64,000 nucleotides of DNA from Neoarius graeffei (GCF_027579695.1 NC_083577.1:36301698-36365697); one strand, 5' to 3'. Shown: positions 22,101 through 30,990, counted from the stretch's first letter. Numbers and translations are program-made. Notes: generated by a model from the sequence alone, not told the origin.

Positions 22101-25100
22101 CAGCAGTTTCTTGACCGTGTAGGCCTCACCGCCATCGATGAACCTGGGAAGAGGAGGGGGTTTGGAGGATGGGAGCAAAGAACTAGAGACCAGAGGTTTA
22201 AGCTGTGACATGTGGAATGTGGGGTGGATGCGTTGCATGGTGAGTGGTAGTGCCAGTTTGACGGAACATGGGTTGATTACCTTTTTGATGAGGAAGGGTC
22301 CTAGGTACCTGGGATCCAGCTTGCGGGAGACGGTTCTGAGTGGCAGATGGCATGTGGAGAACATGACTCGTTGCCCCACCCGGTAAGTGGGCGCCTTAGA
22401 GCGGCGTTTGTCACCCTGCCTCTTGGATGCTAGGGCAGAGTGAATGAGTTTTCTCCGGGCCAATGCCCATGTCCTCCTGCAGCGGCATGTGAAGGTCTGG
22501 GCTGAGGGTATGGTGACCTCCTTCTCTTGGTTGGGGAAGAGTGGTGGTTGGTAACTTAGGGAGCACTGAAAGGGTGAGAGACCTGTGGCAGATGAAGGAA
22601 GAGTGTTATGAGCGTACTCAATCCAGGGTAGGTACTTACTCCAAGAACTGGCATCCCTGGATGCCATGCACCTGAGTGCAACCTCCCAAGCCTGGTTTGC
22701 CCGTTCTGCCTGGCCGTTGGTCTGTGGGTGGAAGCCTGAGGTGAGACTACAGATGGCCCCGATGAGTTTGCAGAAGGCCCTCCAGAACTGTGCAGTGAAC
22801 TGAGGGCCCCGGTCAGAAACGATGTCAGTGGGTAGTCCATGTAAGCGGAAGACGTGGTGGATGAGTAATTCTGCAGTTTCTTTGGCTGAGGGGAGCTTGG
22901 GCAGAGGAATGAAATGGATGGTCTTGGAGAAACAGTCAATGACAGTGAGGATGCATGTGTTGCCACCTGAGTTGAGGAGTCCTGTGACAAAGTCCAGGGC
23001 TATCTGAGACCAAGGTTGATGTGGAGTCGGGAGGGGTCTTAGCAAGCTGGCAGGGGGTCGATTGGTTGTCTTGTTCCAGGAGCACGTGTCGTAGGCTACC
23101 ACAAACTTCTGAATGTCCTCCTTGATGGATGGCCACCAAAAACGCTGCTGGATGAGTGCCAGGGTTCGGGCGGCTCCCGGATGACAGGCCAGCTTGGAGC
23201 CATGACTCCACTGCAGCACCTAGGTTTGCACAGGACAGGGAACAAACAGATGGTTAGGAGGAATGTTGTTGGGGTTACCTTCACCGGGGTCCTGCTCCAG
23301 GGCCTTCTGCATGAGCGTCTCAACCTCTAGAATGGCGGCTCCCACCAGGCAGCATGGAGGAAGGATGGTCTCGGGTGGCTTAGACTCCTCTTGGTGGGAA
23401 GAAAACATCCTGGACAGGGCATTGGGTTTGCCGTTCTTGAAGCCTGGGCGGTAGGAGAGTGTGAAGTTGAACTGGGAGAAACCCTGAGGAGCAAGAGAGG
23501 CACAGAAACGGCTAGAGAAGCAAATGAGACATTCTGGCAAAAGCAGAGTCTGAGAATGGCCTTTAAATAAGCAGCAGTGAAAACCAGGAAGTGAGTACAG
23601 GGGAGAAGGAATTCCTGTCCCGGATCCGGATCAGTGCTGGTGTGAGAGATCTGTAATCTCCGGAGTGGATGTCCGGGGCAGAGTATGACAAAAACATCTG
23701 ACTTTAATTTCACCTTCAAATTAACTGCTAATTCTAGAGGTTCACATACTTTTGCCACTCACAGCTATGTAATATACTCCGCCGAAGAGCATTAATTTTA
23801 TCCACACGCACTTGTTCTTTCAGCTCGTCCAGCTTGGCGTGTTTGGTGCTGTAATGAAGCTCCAGATTAGCCTTTTTTATCACTGCAAGGGCATCCCCAC
23901 AAACTAAGCAAACTGGCTTGCTTTTTACTTCTACAAAAAAAAATTGTTTGTCCATTTTTCTTGATAAGCATGACATTCCACATCTACCTTTCCCTTCTTC
24001 ATACTCACCATGGTGCGTTTTGGTGAAATCGTTAAACAGTCTGTTTATGCCCGCTAAATGACGTGACGTGACCGCACATGACCATGCTCTGCTTGTGTGG
24101 GGTTCAGGACCCTGACCTTGGCCTGGAAAGATAACCACTCGCCTATTTTATTAATTGTGGTCTGATTTTTCCTGATTTAATTTTTTTTGTGTGTGTTTGA
24201 GTAATTATGAATCATCTTGTGGGCCGGATCAAATGGTCTCGCGGGCCATATACGGCCTGGAGGCTGCATTAGAGGGTCAGGTGAGGGGTGGAGGTGTTGA
24301 TGGTAGACTTGATGGTGCATCTGATCAGACAGGAGCTCAGGAATCAAAGGAGGGATGGAGTCGATGGATGGGGGGGATGGGCAGTGGACACCGAGTCAAA
24401 TCTATTGAAAAACAGATTTAATTCATTGGCCCTATCCACACTACCCCCAGCCACTCTTCTGCCCGTCAGTCTGAAGCCAGTGATTGTCTTCATACCACTC
24501 CATACCTCTCCCTGCTGGTGTTTCTGCTCAAGTTTCCTCCTGTACTTCTTAGCCTCCCTGAACTTCACTTTCAGCTCTCGCTGCATAGTCCTTAACTTCT
24601 CCCTATTACCAGTTCTAAAAGCCCTCTTTTTGGCATGTTTGAATGCTCTTTATGTCTATTGTTACCCATAGCTTGTTATTTGAATAAAAAAATGACAGTT
24701 ATCTTATGCAATTATGTGTGGTATTCCATTATTACAGTCTGCAATATTGACTTATTGTATTGTATCCTACTGACTTAGGTGCTAATGTGCAGTGTGGGCA
24801 TGGCCTTGATACACCACTGCACGCTGCAGTTCGAGTGGGTGGAGCCAAGGAGGTGGCACTGTTGCTTGAACATGGGGCTGATGGGAAATGTAGAAATTCA
24901 GAAGGCAAGACACCTCTGGACCTGGCTACAGATAAGCACATCCAGCATCTACTGCTGACAGCAGGCAAGAGAATACACACAAAAACATGTTTATAGTAGC
25001 AGTAAATAGTAAAGCTATATTACTAAAACAGTCTAAATTATCATCTGTGCCTTGTGTTGTAGGTCCACAGTCTCTGTCACAGTTGAGCCGGTTGTGCATT

Positions 25101-25187
25101 CGTCGTTCTTTGGGCCAAAAAAGACTGAACAGAGCCAAAGTTCTCCAAATACCACACATTCTACAGGCTTATATTCTGTATCAATAA
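13183..25187 (+). CDS. asb9: Ankyrin repeat and SOCS box protein 9-like, complete, seven exons
   Basis: ASB proteins use ankyrin repeats to hold a substrate and a SOCS box to recruit elongin B/C-Cul5-Rbx2 for ubiquitination. Exons are 13183-13279, 13512-13591, 13749-13856, 13944-14094, 15874-16008, 24779-24964 and 25063-25187; phases agree throughout and the product is 293 residues (human ASB9 is 294). The start ATG has A at -3. The N-terminus [19 protein letters not shown] resembles ASB9 and lacks the membrane segment of ASB11/ASB5. About six ankyrin repeats follow: residues 34-60 ([10 protein letters not shown]), 61-95 ([10 protein letters not shown]), 96-128 ([10 protein letters not shown]), 129-160 ([10 protein letters not shown]), 161-193 (TPLYCAC) and 194-250 (TPLHAAV). 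The SOCS box spans about 253-293. In it, the BC-box reads SLSQLSRLC, with Ser where the family has the elongin-contacting Cys. Intron 6 has a GC donor. Intron 5 is 8.8 kb of nested transposons. ASB11 is the main alternative. Confidence 0.85.
14174..14564. mobile_element. Tc1-derived MITE, long-arm hairpin, in asb9 intron 4
   Basis: TA then CAGTGTCTTGCAAAAGTA at the left, and TACTTTTGCAAGACACTG then TA (14565-14566) at the right. The arms are inverted copies of each other for about 190 bases, nearly meeting in the middle. The ends match Tc1-E at 41420-43045, so this is an internally deleted relative of that family without the transposase. Confidence 0.9.
14655..15310. mobile_element. Non-autonomous TIR element in asb9 intron 4
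   Basis: Inverted ends GTTTACATTAGACCGTATC (near 14661) and GATACGGTCTAATGTAAAC (near 15287-15305) are perfectly complementary over 19 bp. TAA flanks both ends (14652-14654; 15311-15313), which would fit a PIF/Harbinger-type 3-bp duplication, but a longer CTAA is also possible. The interior is GC-richer than its surroundings and has no coding frame. Confidence 0.7.
15311..15873. other. asb9 intron 4 remainder, no element recognised
   Basis: AT-rich intron sequence ending in TTATGTTTCAG, the acceptor of exon 5. No repeat ends were found. Confidence 0.6.
16009..16926. other. asb9 intron 5, 5' part, no element recognised
   Basis: From the donor GGGTCAGT to the first SINE. Short A-rich runs occur near 16090 and 16530. 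No termini or coding remnants are recognised. Confidence 0.5.
16940..17537 (-). mobile_element. tRNA-derived SINE copy 2, split by a LINE 3' end
   Basis: SINE sequence (minus) is at 16940-17031 (tail side, with ATCCATCC-type repeats) and resumes at 17287-17537 (core and head, ending GGCGGCATGGTGG when read on the minus strand). The interruption 17032-17286 is a foreign LINE end. It is an older, divergent copy. Confidence 0.82.
17032..17286 (+). mobile_element. 5'-truncated LINE 3' end with (ATTCT)n tail
   Basis: The insert ends in TGACAATAAAGG followed by about nine ATTCT units, a typical LINE 3' tail. It interrupts the SINE between GGGTACA and CCTGGACAAG. The same tail occurs on the minus strand at 58754-58838. 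Confidence 0.75.
17976..18193. repeat. Foldback repeat inside the LINE 3' region
   Basis: The left arm GGTGGTTTAGCC...TATTAGCCCCATC...TGTTTTAGCCCCATC returns inverted at the right, ending GGGGCTAAACCACC. The arms are about 50 bp, imperfect, around an AT-rich loop of about 110 bp. It contains no coding sequence, and it breaks the C-terminal RT remnant. Confidence 0.7.
18200..19420 (-). pseudogene. LINE reverse transcriptase remnant
   Basis: Minus-strand frames between 19308 and 18131 give the RT fingers ([11 protein letters not shown]), palm ([23 protein letters not shown], from an ancestral FADD-like core) and thumb ([26 protein letters not shown]). Several frame changes show that it is dead. 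Confidence 0.8.
19826..20126 (-). mobile_element. tRNA-derived SINE copy 3, 5'-truncated, inside Tc1-C
   Basis: The (CTCAT)n tail starts at 19826 and the copy ends at CCTCGCCGG, so the tRNA-like head is missing. A 14-bp duplication CCAGTTAAATAAAT is at 19812-19825 and 20127-20140. The flanking Tc1 terminal sequence joins cleanly across it. Confidence 0.93.
20232..21212 (-). pseudogene. Tc1-like transposase, long open frame with DDE residues kept but N-terminus deleted (element C)
   Basis: A 326-residue open frame, the best preserved transposase here. It has [16 protein letters not shown] (helix-turn-helix), [14 protein letters not shown] (first D), [25 protein letters not shown] (second D) and [11 protein letters not shown] (E), ending GGHTRY and stop. 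Relative to element B it lacks about 18 residues at the start (the EISEDLRKS...AGK segment), and the frame now begins in a duplicated 5' UTR segment (MEVYHGIN). DNA binding is probably lost, and the surrounding element has lost one terminus and gained two insertions, so it is treated as a pseudogene. A catalytic-domain protein could still be encoded. Confidence 0.85.
21333..21912 (-). repeat. Gypsy 3' LTR, complete
   Basis: 580 bp from TGTTAGGG to GAGCATAACA. It contains several imperfect internal repeats of a TTAGTGCAAAAACCATG-like unit between about 21530 and 21680. Its last ~210 bp match 23478-23690. Confidence 0.88.
21915..23460 (-). pseudogene. Gypsy pol remnant: RNase H end, integrase, chromodomain
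   Basis: From 23460 down, the minus strand gives the RNase H tail ([17 protein letters not shown]), then an in-frame TAG at 23220-23222. A long frame follows with the integrase zinc finger, the core ([28 protein letters not shown], giving D, D and E), and a C-terminal chromodomain ([21 protein letters not shown]). The HHCC finger is damaged: [11 protein letters not shown] has Tyr where the first Cys is expected. The frame runs on into the LTR. It is non-functional as read. Confidence 0.9.
23478..23690 (-). repeat. Gypsy 5' LTR, truncated
   Basis: Matches the last ~210 bp of the complete LTR with roughly 15 differences by eye. The deletion junction at about 23478 falls directly against the RNase H coding remnant. 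Confidence 0.85.
23780..24095 (-). pseudogene. hAT transposase N-terminal zinc-finger fragment
   Basis: Minus-strand frame with [21 protein letters not shown] followed by [16 protein letters not shown], a C-x2-C...H-x4-H finger of the type found at the start of hAT transposases. The frame then runs into Tc1-C at about 23774. No catalytic core is present. Confidence 0.75.
24965..25062 (+). other. GC-AG intron (asb9 intron 6)
   Basis: The only consistent junction is CAG|GCAAGA at 24964/24965, with acceptor TTGTGTTGTAG. A GT donor that keeps the frame was not found. AG|GCAAG is the known strong context for the GC-AG class. The intron is 98 nt. Confidence 0.8.
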
Positions 25188-25600
25188 CATACACAGACAC
25201 ACAGATTTCATGTTTACTGCACCATCTACACAGATTATACAACTACACATAGACAAGTCTTTAGGAACTAGCTTTCTGAATATGGAAATATTTTTGTTGT
25301 CACTAAATTCTTTGTGTTCAACTAATACAGGTTTGTTAATTTAATTTGAAAAAAAAAATCCTTTTATTATTATTATTAGTTGGGGCCAAGTAGTGAAGCT
25401 GCCTCGGCACCCAATGTGTTTCTCCCTTGTATTCATCATCATCATCTTCTTCTTCTTCTTCTTCTGGCTGGAGTGTCTATAGCAGCTAATATAACTGCAT
25501 GGTAAAAAAGTTTTGAAATGCAGACTGAGGACAGTCCCCTGATTCTTTTCACCAAGTTTCATGTTTGTGTCTTGAGTGCTGTAATGACGTCAATGGGTCA
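25188..25600. other. asb9 3' flank
   Basis: Probable 3' UTR. No AATAAA was seen in the first 300 bases after the stop. A (CTT)n-like run and an (ATT)n run occur near 25360-25465. Confidence 0.45.
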
Positions 25601-27120
25601 AAGTTGGAGGTGCGTTTATGCATGTAACTTTTGAACCATATGCCGGATTTCAAAACTGAGGTACCATGGCTCAAGCTGAGTTCCTGGCTCAAGCTGAGTT
25701 CTAGCTAAAACCCATGATGCCAATTTCCATCATATTGCATTTTTGCAATATTGGATTTTATGAAAAAGTTTTAAAAGCTTCACAGGCCACAAATTTTGTG
25801 TAATTTTAAGCAAAATCGCAACAGGTGATCTTTATATGAAGCCTCATAAATATTATGATACAGATTTTTTTTCTTCAAAAGCTGTTCATTACCAAATTGG
25901 TGGCGAAGCCATCAAACAGGAAGTGAGGTCATATCTCAGCAATTGTTTGATATGTCAACACAGAGTCAGTACCCCTTCATTAGGACATGAAAAAAAAACT
26001 TGAGTCATTTGACCACCAGGGGGCTTAATAAGTAAAACACATTTTGTTAAAAAAAACTATGTGTTTGCCTTACAAAAGTATAAAGTGTTGCCAGGCAAAA
26101 CAAACCTCACCCAGTTGCATTTACGATGAATATGAAGGAAGATATCGCGAAAAAAATAGCTACCCTATGGGGCTACTGCTTATAAATAAAATTGTTTTCT
26201 GATACCATGTCCATACAGTAAATATAGCATATATATATAGCCACAAAAATGAAGCGTAATCCAAAAAATGAACAATTTAAAAATCACAGAAGTAAAATAT
26301 ACCAAGTGTCTGTACTTTATATTATTCTACTCTTACTTCTTACAATTTTTGAAACTGAAACCGCCGAACTGAGGCTGACATACACACGCTGTCACCATGA
26401 CCCAAACTCTTATTTCCCGGAAATGGCCCGGCGCTAGAGCTCAGTGGAACGCACTTTCCCTCTGTAATAAGCATAAACATGTCTGAAAGCAATTTCTTTA
26501 GTCTAGTTCATTTATTTCGAATGGTGAACTGAATTGTATACACTCACCGGCCATTTTAATTGGAACACGTGTATGCGCATGTGCAGTGTGTGACTGTTAC
26601 ACTCTTACATTCTTACAGCACGACGACATAGTGGCTAGCGCCTCTACTGTATATGAGGCAATAGACACAACAAAAATGATTTTGACCTTTTTGGTGACCT
26701 TGACTGGATGCCCCTCAAAATGTTAGAGGTTCTATTTGAGACCAATGCCCATCTATCCTGAAAGTTTCTTTAAGATTGATCCAGTTGTTTTAACGTAATA
26801 AAAAAACCTGACTGGAAACAATACCTCAAACCCCCCCAGTGGACTCCATCCTGGGCGAGGTAATTATTGTTGTGGTTGTATCTTGGGAGATCCCAAGGCA
26901 TAGAAAAAGTGTTTGTCCATTACAAAGTGGTGATGATGATGATGCCACCAAACAAGAAGTGAGGTCATAACTCAGTAATGCTTTGATGTATCAAAACCAC
27001 TGATCTCTACGTAAAATATCTGGATGGATCATTGGCTCATCAAAGTGAAGCCATCTGGCCGCCATATTACCATGCACATCAAATCAATACAGTCATATCT
27101 CTGCCTGGGAAGCTACACAA
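25600..27120. repeat. Old dispersed repeat family, two or more degenerate copies
   Basis: 25870-26040 and 26930-27120 share sequence such as AAGTGAGGTCATA(A/T)CTCAG. Related stretches lie at 29085-29260 (minus) and 29705-30110, where the order CTTCA(C/G)...GGCCACAAA...GATCTT...AAGCCTCAT also recurs. Ends and class are unknown. A single Tc1-type terminus (ACACTCACCGGCC) is at about 26540. Confidence 0.55.
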
Positions 27121-27284
27121 AACTGGATATGTTATTCGTCTAATTACTGAGAAAAAGCCCACAAACTGGACATGTTATTTATACATGGGTACATAGTGAA
27201 CACAATGTAACTGAAGCATATTTTAAATTGTACATTTTTGAGTTGATTGGTGTACGTGCATGCGTGCTTGCATGCGTGCTTGCA

Positions 27285-27328
<44 letters not shown>

Positions 27329-27427
27329 AATGGTTGATTTTTTTGTGGGGGTGTTTGTATTTTAATCATAATGTACAATATTCAATACAGTTTATCATCA
27401 TGGATACATTCAGGAAGATTACTGCAG

Positions 27428-27461
<34 letters not shown>

Positions 27462-27465
27462 GACC
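27285..27465. repeat. (TG)n and (ATT)n microsatellites
   Basis: (TG)n at about 27288-27326, preceded by a GCATGCGTGCTT repeat; (ATT)n at about 27427-27460. Confidence 0.92.
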
Positions 27466-27747
27466 AAATAGAAAATACATAGACAATACATGCATAACAG
27501 AGAAGAAAACAAAGTGTACATTACAATATATCAGAACAATTCTGGTTTCCACAGAGATGGAGACAGCATGTGGGTCAGGGTCCACAAAAATAATGTCATT
27601 TCCTGTTGCCCAGAGGCATGTGAACCCTTATATACTGTTCCAGATCAGCAATAAAAATTAAACAAATACATTATATTGCACAGAATGAAAAATGAAATGA
27701 AACTAATCATGCAAATAACAGATGGAACAGAGTGTTACATGTTTGAT

Positions 27748-28050
27748 CTTATCCCATGTAGGGTCACAGGAGTCTACCCTGCCATGGGCAAGAGGCAGGG
27801 TACACCCTGGACAAGTTGCCAGCTCAGAGGGCTGATATATACATAGAGACACAAACAACCATTCACAGTCAATTTAGACCCACCAATTAAGCTAACTTGC
27901 ATATCTTTGGACTGTAGGAGGAAACCCACACAGATACAGGGAGAACATGCAAACTCCACACAGAAAGGCCCTCGTCAGCCACTGGGTTCAAACCCAGAAC
28001 CTTTTTGCTGTGAGGCGACAGTGCTAACCACTACACCACCGTGCCGCCCC
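27748..28050 (-). mobile_element. tRNA-derived SINE copy 4, old
   Basis: A divergent minus-strand copy with the core GACAAGTTGCCAGC...CATGCAAACTCCACAC and a head ending GTGGTGTAGTGGTTAGC on the minus strand. Flanks GAGTGTTACATGTTTGAT and GAGAGTTATATGTTGAT look like a decayed target duplication. Confidence 0.85.
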
Positions 28051-28463
28051 GAGAGTTATATGTTGATACCACAAATTAACTATTTAGAAACAGATTTAGA
28101 TTTAACTATTTAGAAACCATTCCGTAGCGATACTTTCAAATTATGTATAATCAACCAATCTCATAATAATAAAATTGAACAAGTCCTAAATTAATAACAA
28201 TTTACTGCATAATTATAGCAAAACAATAAATTATTCTAATACTCCATTTATTATAAAATATTTCCAAAGAAATTAAAATTTCCAAAACATTAAAAATATT
28301 TGACATAAATTTCAAGAAAACCTAAATAACATCAGGGAATATCTATTTATAACTATATCAAACAAAAATAAGATCTATATAACAATTCAATAGTATAAAA
28401 AGCCAATGTGTATTAAAGAAAATGAGATGTGAGATATTAGTGTGAGCACTAAGGAATAAGCTT

Positions 28464-28590
28464 TAGGGGAAGCCATGGCCAAATGGTTAGAGAAACAGCT
28501 TTAGGACCTGGTTCAAGCCAGCAGAACTGGCTCAAGTGCCCTTGAGCAAGGCACCTAACCCTCAAGAGTGGTGAAGTACCTTGTGTCTGA
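28464..28590 (+). mobile_element. Second tRNA-derived SINE type, fragment
   Basis: GGGGAAGCCATGGCCAAATGGTTAG resembles a tRNA box A head, and CCCTTGAGCAAGGCACCTAAC is a motif I recall from another teleost SINE family. The copy is degraded, with no target duplication seen. Confidence 0.5.
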
Positions 28591-29084
28591 TTAGCCAAAG
28601 AAAAACTGATAATGCGATTATCAGTTCGGGCAAAAACCTGGCCATAATGTAATAACGAGGAATACTCTACAAGTTATCAGGATCGATTTATGTGTGATGT
28701 GAATTATGTGACCAATAAATGCTATTAAGACATGACCATGAGAATGAAGTGAAAATGGCAAATAACACGAGAAAATAACCCTGTTTAACCAGCTGTCCTA
28801 AACAGAAAGGAAGAAAAAATGTAGAAAAGAGAAAGATGCACTGTATGAGAGAAAAACTGGAACAATCTCCAGTTAGTAAAAGAGCAGTTAAAAAAAAATG
28901 ATCAGAGACTGAACTTGAAAAGGAAAAAAAACAATGACAGTAAAGGGAAGCATATAAAGATATGTAAGGAATATAGTTAAAGTTGAGAAAATAAGAGGAG
29001 GTAATGAAAGGGGGAAAAGTCAGGAGACACTTTTCTTGTGGCAAATTTGATCGAATATGATGCTTTAACACGTAAACCAAATAC
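28591..29084. other. No gene or recognisable element
   Basis: AT-rich. The minus-strand open frame here is low-complexity (Ser/Phe/Leu-rich) and resembles no family. Confidence 0.45.
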
Positions 29085-29320
29085 ACGCAATGGGCATGGT
29101 AAAATGGTGGCCAGATGGCTTCACTCGTGTGTACAGCAGGGATTGGCTAATGAGCTATCCAGATATTTTACATAGAGATCAGTGATCAAAACCAGACTTG
29201 GTATATCGACTGAGAAACCATTTTGAGGAAATACAATATGACCACTTGGGGGCACTGCAAGCAAAAAAAACCCAACCAAACAAGCGTTTTAGCTAATTAA
29301 TTCTGATGTGTTTGCCTTTA

Positions 29321-29693
29321 GGGCTGCACAGTGGTGTAGTGGTTAGCATTGTCGCTTCACAGCAAGAAGGTTCTGGGTTTGAGCCCAGTGGCCAACGGGG
29401 GCCTTTCTGTGTGGAGTTTGCATGTTCTCCCCATGTCTGCGTGGGTTTCCTCTGGGTGCTCCAGTTTCTCCCACAGTACAAAGACATGCAGGTTAGGCTA
29501 ATTGGTGGCTCTAACTTGACCGTAGGTGTGAATGTGAGTGCGAATGGTTGTTTGTCTCTATGTGTGAGCCTTGCGATGGTCTGGTGACTTGTCCAGGTTG
29601 TACCCCTCCTCTTGCCCATAGTCAGCCAGAATAGGCTCCAGCTTGCCTGCGATCCTGCACAGGATAAGTGGTTACGGTTAATGGATCAATGGA
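29321..29693 (+). mobile_element. tRNA-derived SINE copy 5
   Basis: Full-length plus-strand copy with a GGATCAATGGATG tail. The 12-bp duplication TGTTTGCCTTTA is at 29309-29320 and 29694-29705. Confidence 0.92.
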
Positions 29694-30148
29694 TGTTTGC
29701 CTTTAAAAAAATGATTCACAGGTCTGGTGATACCATGGGAGGCGCCAAGACTGAGACATGACATAATTTTTCATGTCAACCTAATTGACATCCTGAGAGA
29801 TTCCAAGGACATGACCACTTTTCATGTTGACCAAATTTATGCAGCTACCATACTGGGTTGAATCAAAAACCTTGCAAAGTTTTCAGTGGCCACAAACCTT
29901 GTTGAATTTTCACTAGATTTGGCACAGATGATCTTCAGACAAAGCCTCATGAAAGTTATCAGATGGATTTTTTATTTTCAAAACCATTTGTCCGTTACAG
30001 CCTGTCGAATTTTGTGCCAAAAGGAAAGTGAGCTCATATCTTACCCAATCTTTGGTAACTTGACACGAAACTTTCTGTGAGTGCAAACAGTCATGCCCTT
30101 GAAAATATGACATTGCAATGATTCCCTGCTTGGTCTACTTGCCTGCCA

Positions 30149-30151
<3 letters not shown>

Positions 30152-30200
<49 letters not shown>
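30152..30200. repeat. (ATT)n microsatellite
   Basis: About 16 uninterrupted ATT units. Confidence 0.95.
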
Positions 30201-30365
30201 GTCAATATAAGTGAACAGCGGATGGCGACATAGTGATATGCAAAATAAGAAGGTTGTGGTGAGAGGGAAAGAGAGAGAAAGATTTCTAGTCCAGAACTAC
30301 ACACAGAACCCCAAAGACACACAGTGTGCAGGAAGAGTTTCTCAGTGAGGATGTGTAGAAGTAAG

Positions 30366-30990
30366 GAAATTCGCCCTGGAGGGCATTAGCTCATGATTTT
30401 TCTACTACAGAAGCACCTTAGAGGGCACATTTTCTTGCAAATTGGAGAACCTAGAAGGCACTTCATCAAATTTTCCTTCATGAAAGGGAGCCTATAGGGC
30501 ACTGTATCTCCTTTTTTCACCTGAAAGGGCACCCTAGAGGGCACTTTATCATGTTTTCTTGCACATAAAGGTACATTAGACCAGCATTTCTCAACCTTTT
30601 TTTAGTTATGGCACCCTTCAAAAGTATGGAAATTCTCAAGGCACCCCCATATAAAATATACGCAGTCATGCTGACCATACGCTGACCCCAGCAGTGACGT
30701 TGTGACATGGGAAAGGGGGCCTTGAGACAAATTTTGATGATGCATGAGGCGGCGATGATCTGCATTAGTGTAACTATCATTTTTTGGAATTTTAATTCAT
30801 TTTATTTATTTATTTCAATGTTAGAATATATAATTTTTTGACGGCATCCCTGACAAAGCCAGACGGCACCCCGGTTGAGAAAGGCTGGATTAGACATTTT
30901 TCATTGCCTTTTTCATTTAAAGGGAAGCTATTAGGGCACCTTATCAGATTTTCTCGACTGTAGAGGCAACCTAGAGGGCACTTCTAACTA
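30366..30990. repeat. Degenerate ~50-bp tandem repeat, interrupted by a hAT MITE
   Basis: The motif (C)CTAGAGGGCAC(T/A) or a one-to-three-base variant recurs at roughly 50-bp spacing, joined by T-rich stretches such as TTTTCTTGCA. At least seven units are visible on both sides of the insertion at 30582-30887. Confidence 0.7.
30582..30887. mobile_element. Short hAT-type MITE
   Basis: CAGCATTTCTCAACCTTTTT and GGTTGAGAAAGGCTG are inverted ends. CATTAGAC and GATTAGAC flank it (7 of 8 bases equal), fitting a hAT 8-bp duplication. The interior has no coding frame. Confidence 0.8.

Larger units (their letters stand above)
21333..23690 (-). mobile_element. Gypsy-type LTR retrotransposon (chromodomain class), internally deleted
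   Basis: A 5-bp duplication AAAAC (21328-21332; 23691-23695) flanks ends TGTTAGGG and GTATGACA. The complete LTR is at 21333-21912 and a partial LTR at about 23478-23690. On the minus strand the 3' LTR is preceded by a G-rich polypurine tract (at 21914-21932). Gag, protease, most of RT and the primer-binding site are deleted; only the end of RNase H, integrase and chromodomain remain. It is inserted in Tc1-C. Confidence 0.93.
19700..23774 (-). mobile_element. Tc1/mariner element C, split by a SINE and a Gypsy element
   Basis: TA (19698-19699) followed by CAGTGGTGCTTGAAAG marks one end. The other end is truncated at about 23774 (ACAGCTATGTAATAT), losing the last ~190 bp relative to element B. 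Tc1 sequence is continuous across the SINE (19826-20126) and the Gypsy element (21333-23690). It is the same family as B and D, inserted in the hAT element. Confidence 0.9.
19423..24266 (-). mobile_element. hAT element with perfect 8-bp target duplication, split by Tc1-C
   Basis: CATTAGAG at 19415-19422 and 24267-24274 flank CAGGGGTGGGGAACC at one end and a degraded end CTGGAGGCTG at the other; CAG...CTG ends and an 8-bp duplication are typical of hAT. The minus strand carries an N-terminal hAT zinc-finger fragment at 24095-23780. Only about 770 bp of hAT sequence remains around Tc1-C, so most of the transposase was deleted. The host is LINE copy 2; the empty site is kept in LINE copy 1 near 7890-7897. 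Confidence 0.88.
17538..24670 (-). mobile_element. L2/Rex-like LINE copy 2, host of the asb9 intron 5 nest
   Basis: The LINE is read on the minus strand. The pre-RT region is at about 24670-24275, then a hAT element interrupts. RT fragments are at 19422-18200 and the 3' UTR ends at about 17538. RT motifs seen are [32 protein letters not shown] (the Y-x-D-D core) and [14 protein letters not shown]. It is degenerate and frameshifted. The 3' UTR and pre-RT region match LINE copy 1. Confidence 0.85.

Noticed and set aside
13183-25187. Calling the ankyrin gene asb11 or asb5
   Set aside because: Those have a longer N-terminus with a hydrophobic segment; the 293-residue length and the DFRVYGG...LMEG start fit ASB9 better. 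Not excluded by a tree.
28688-29086. 132-residue minus-strand frame
   Set aside because: Low-complexity Ser/Phe/Leu composition in AT-rich DNA, no motif, no splice context.
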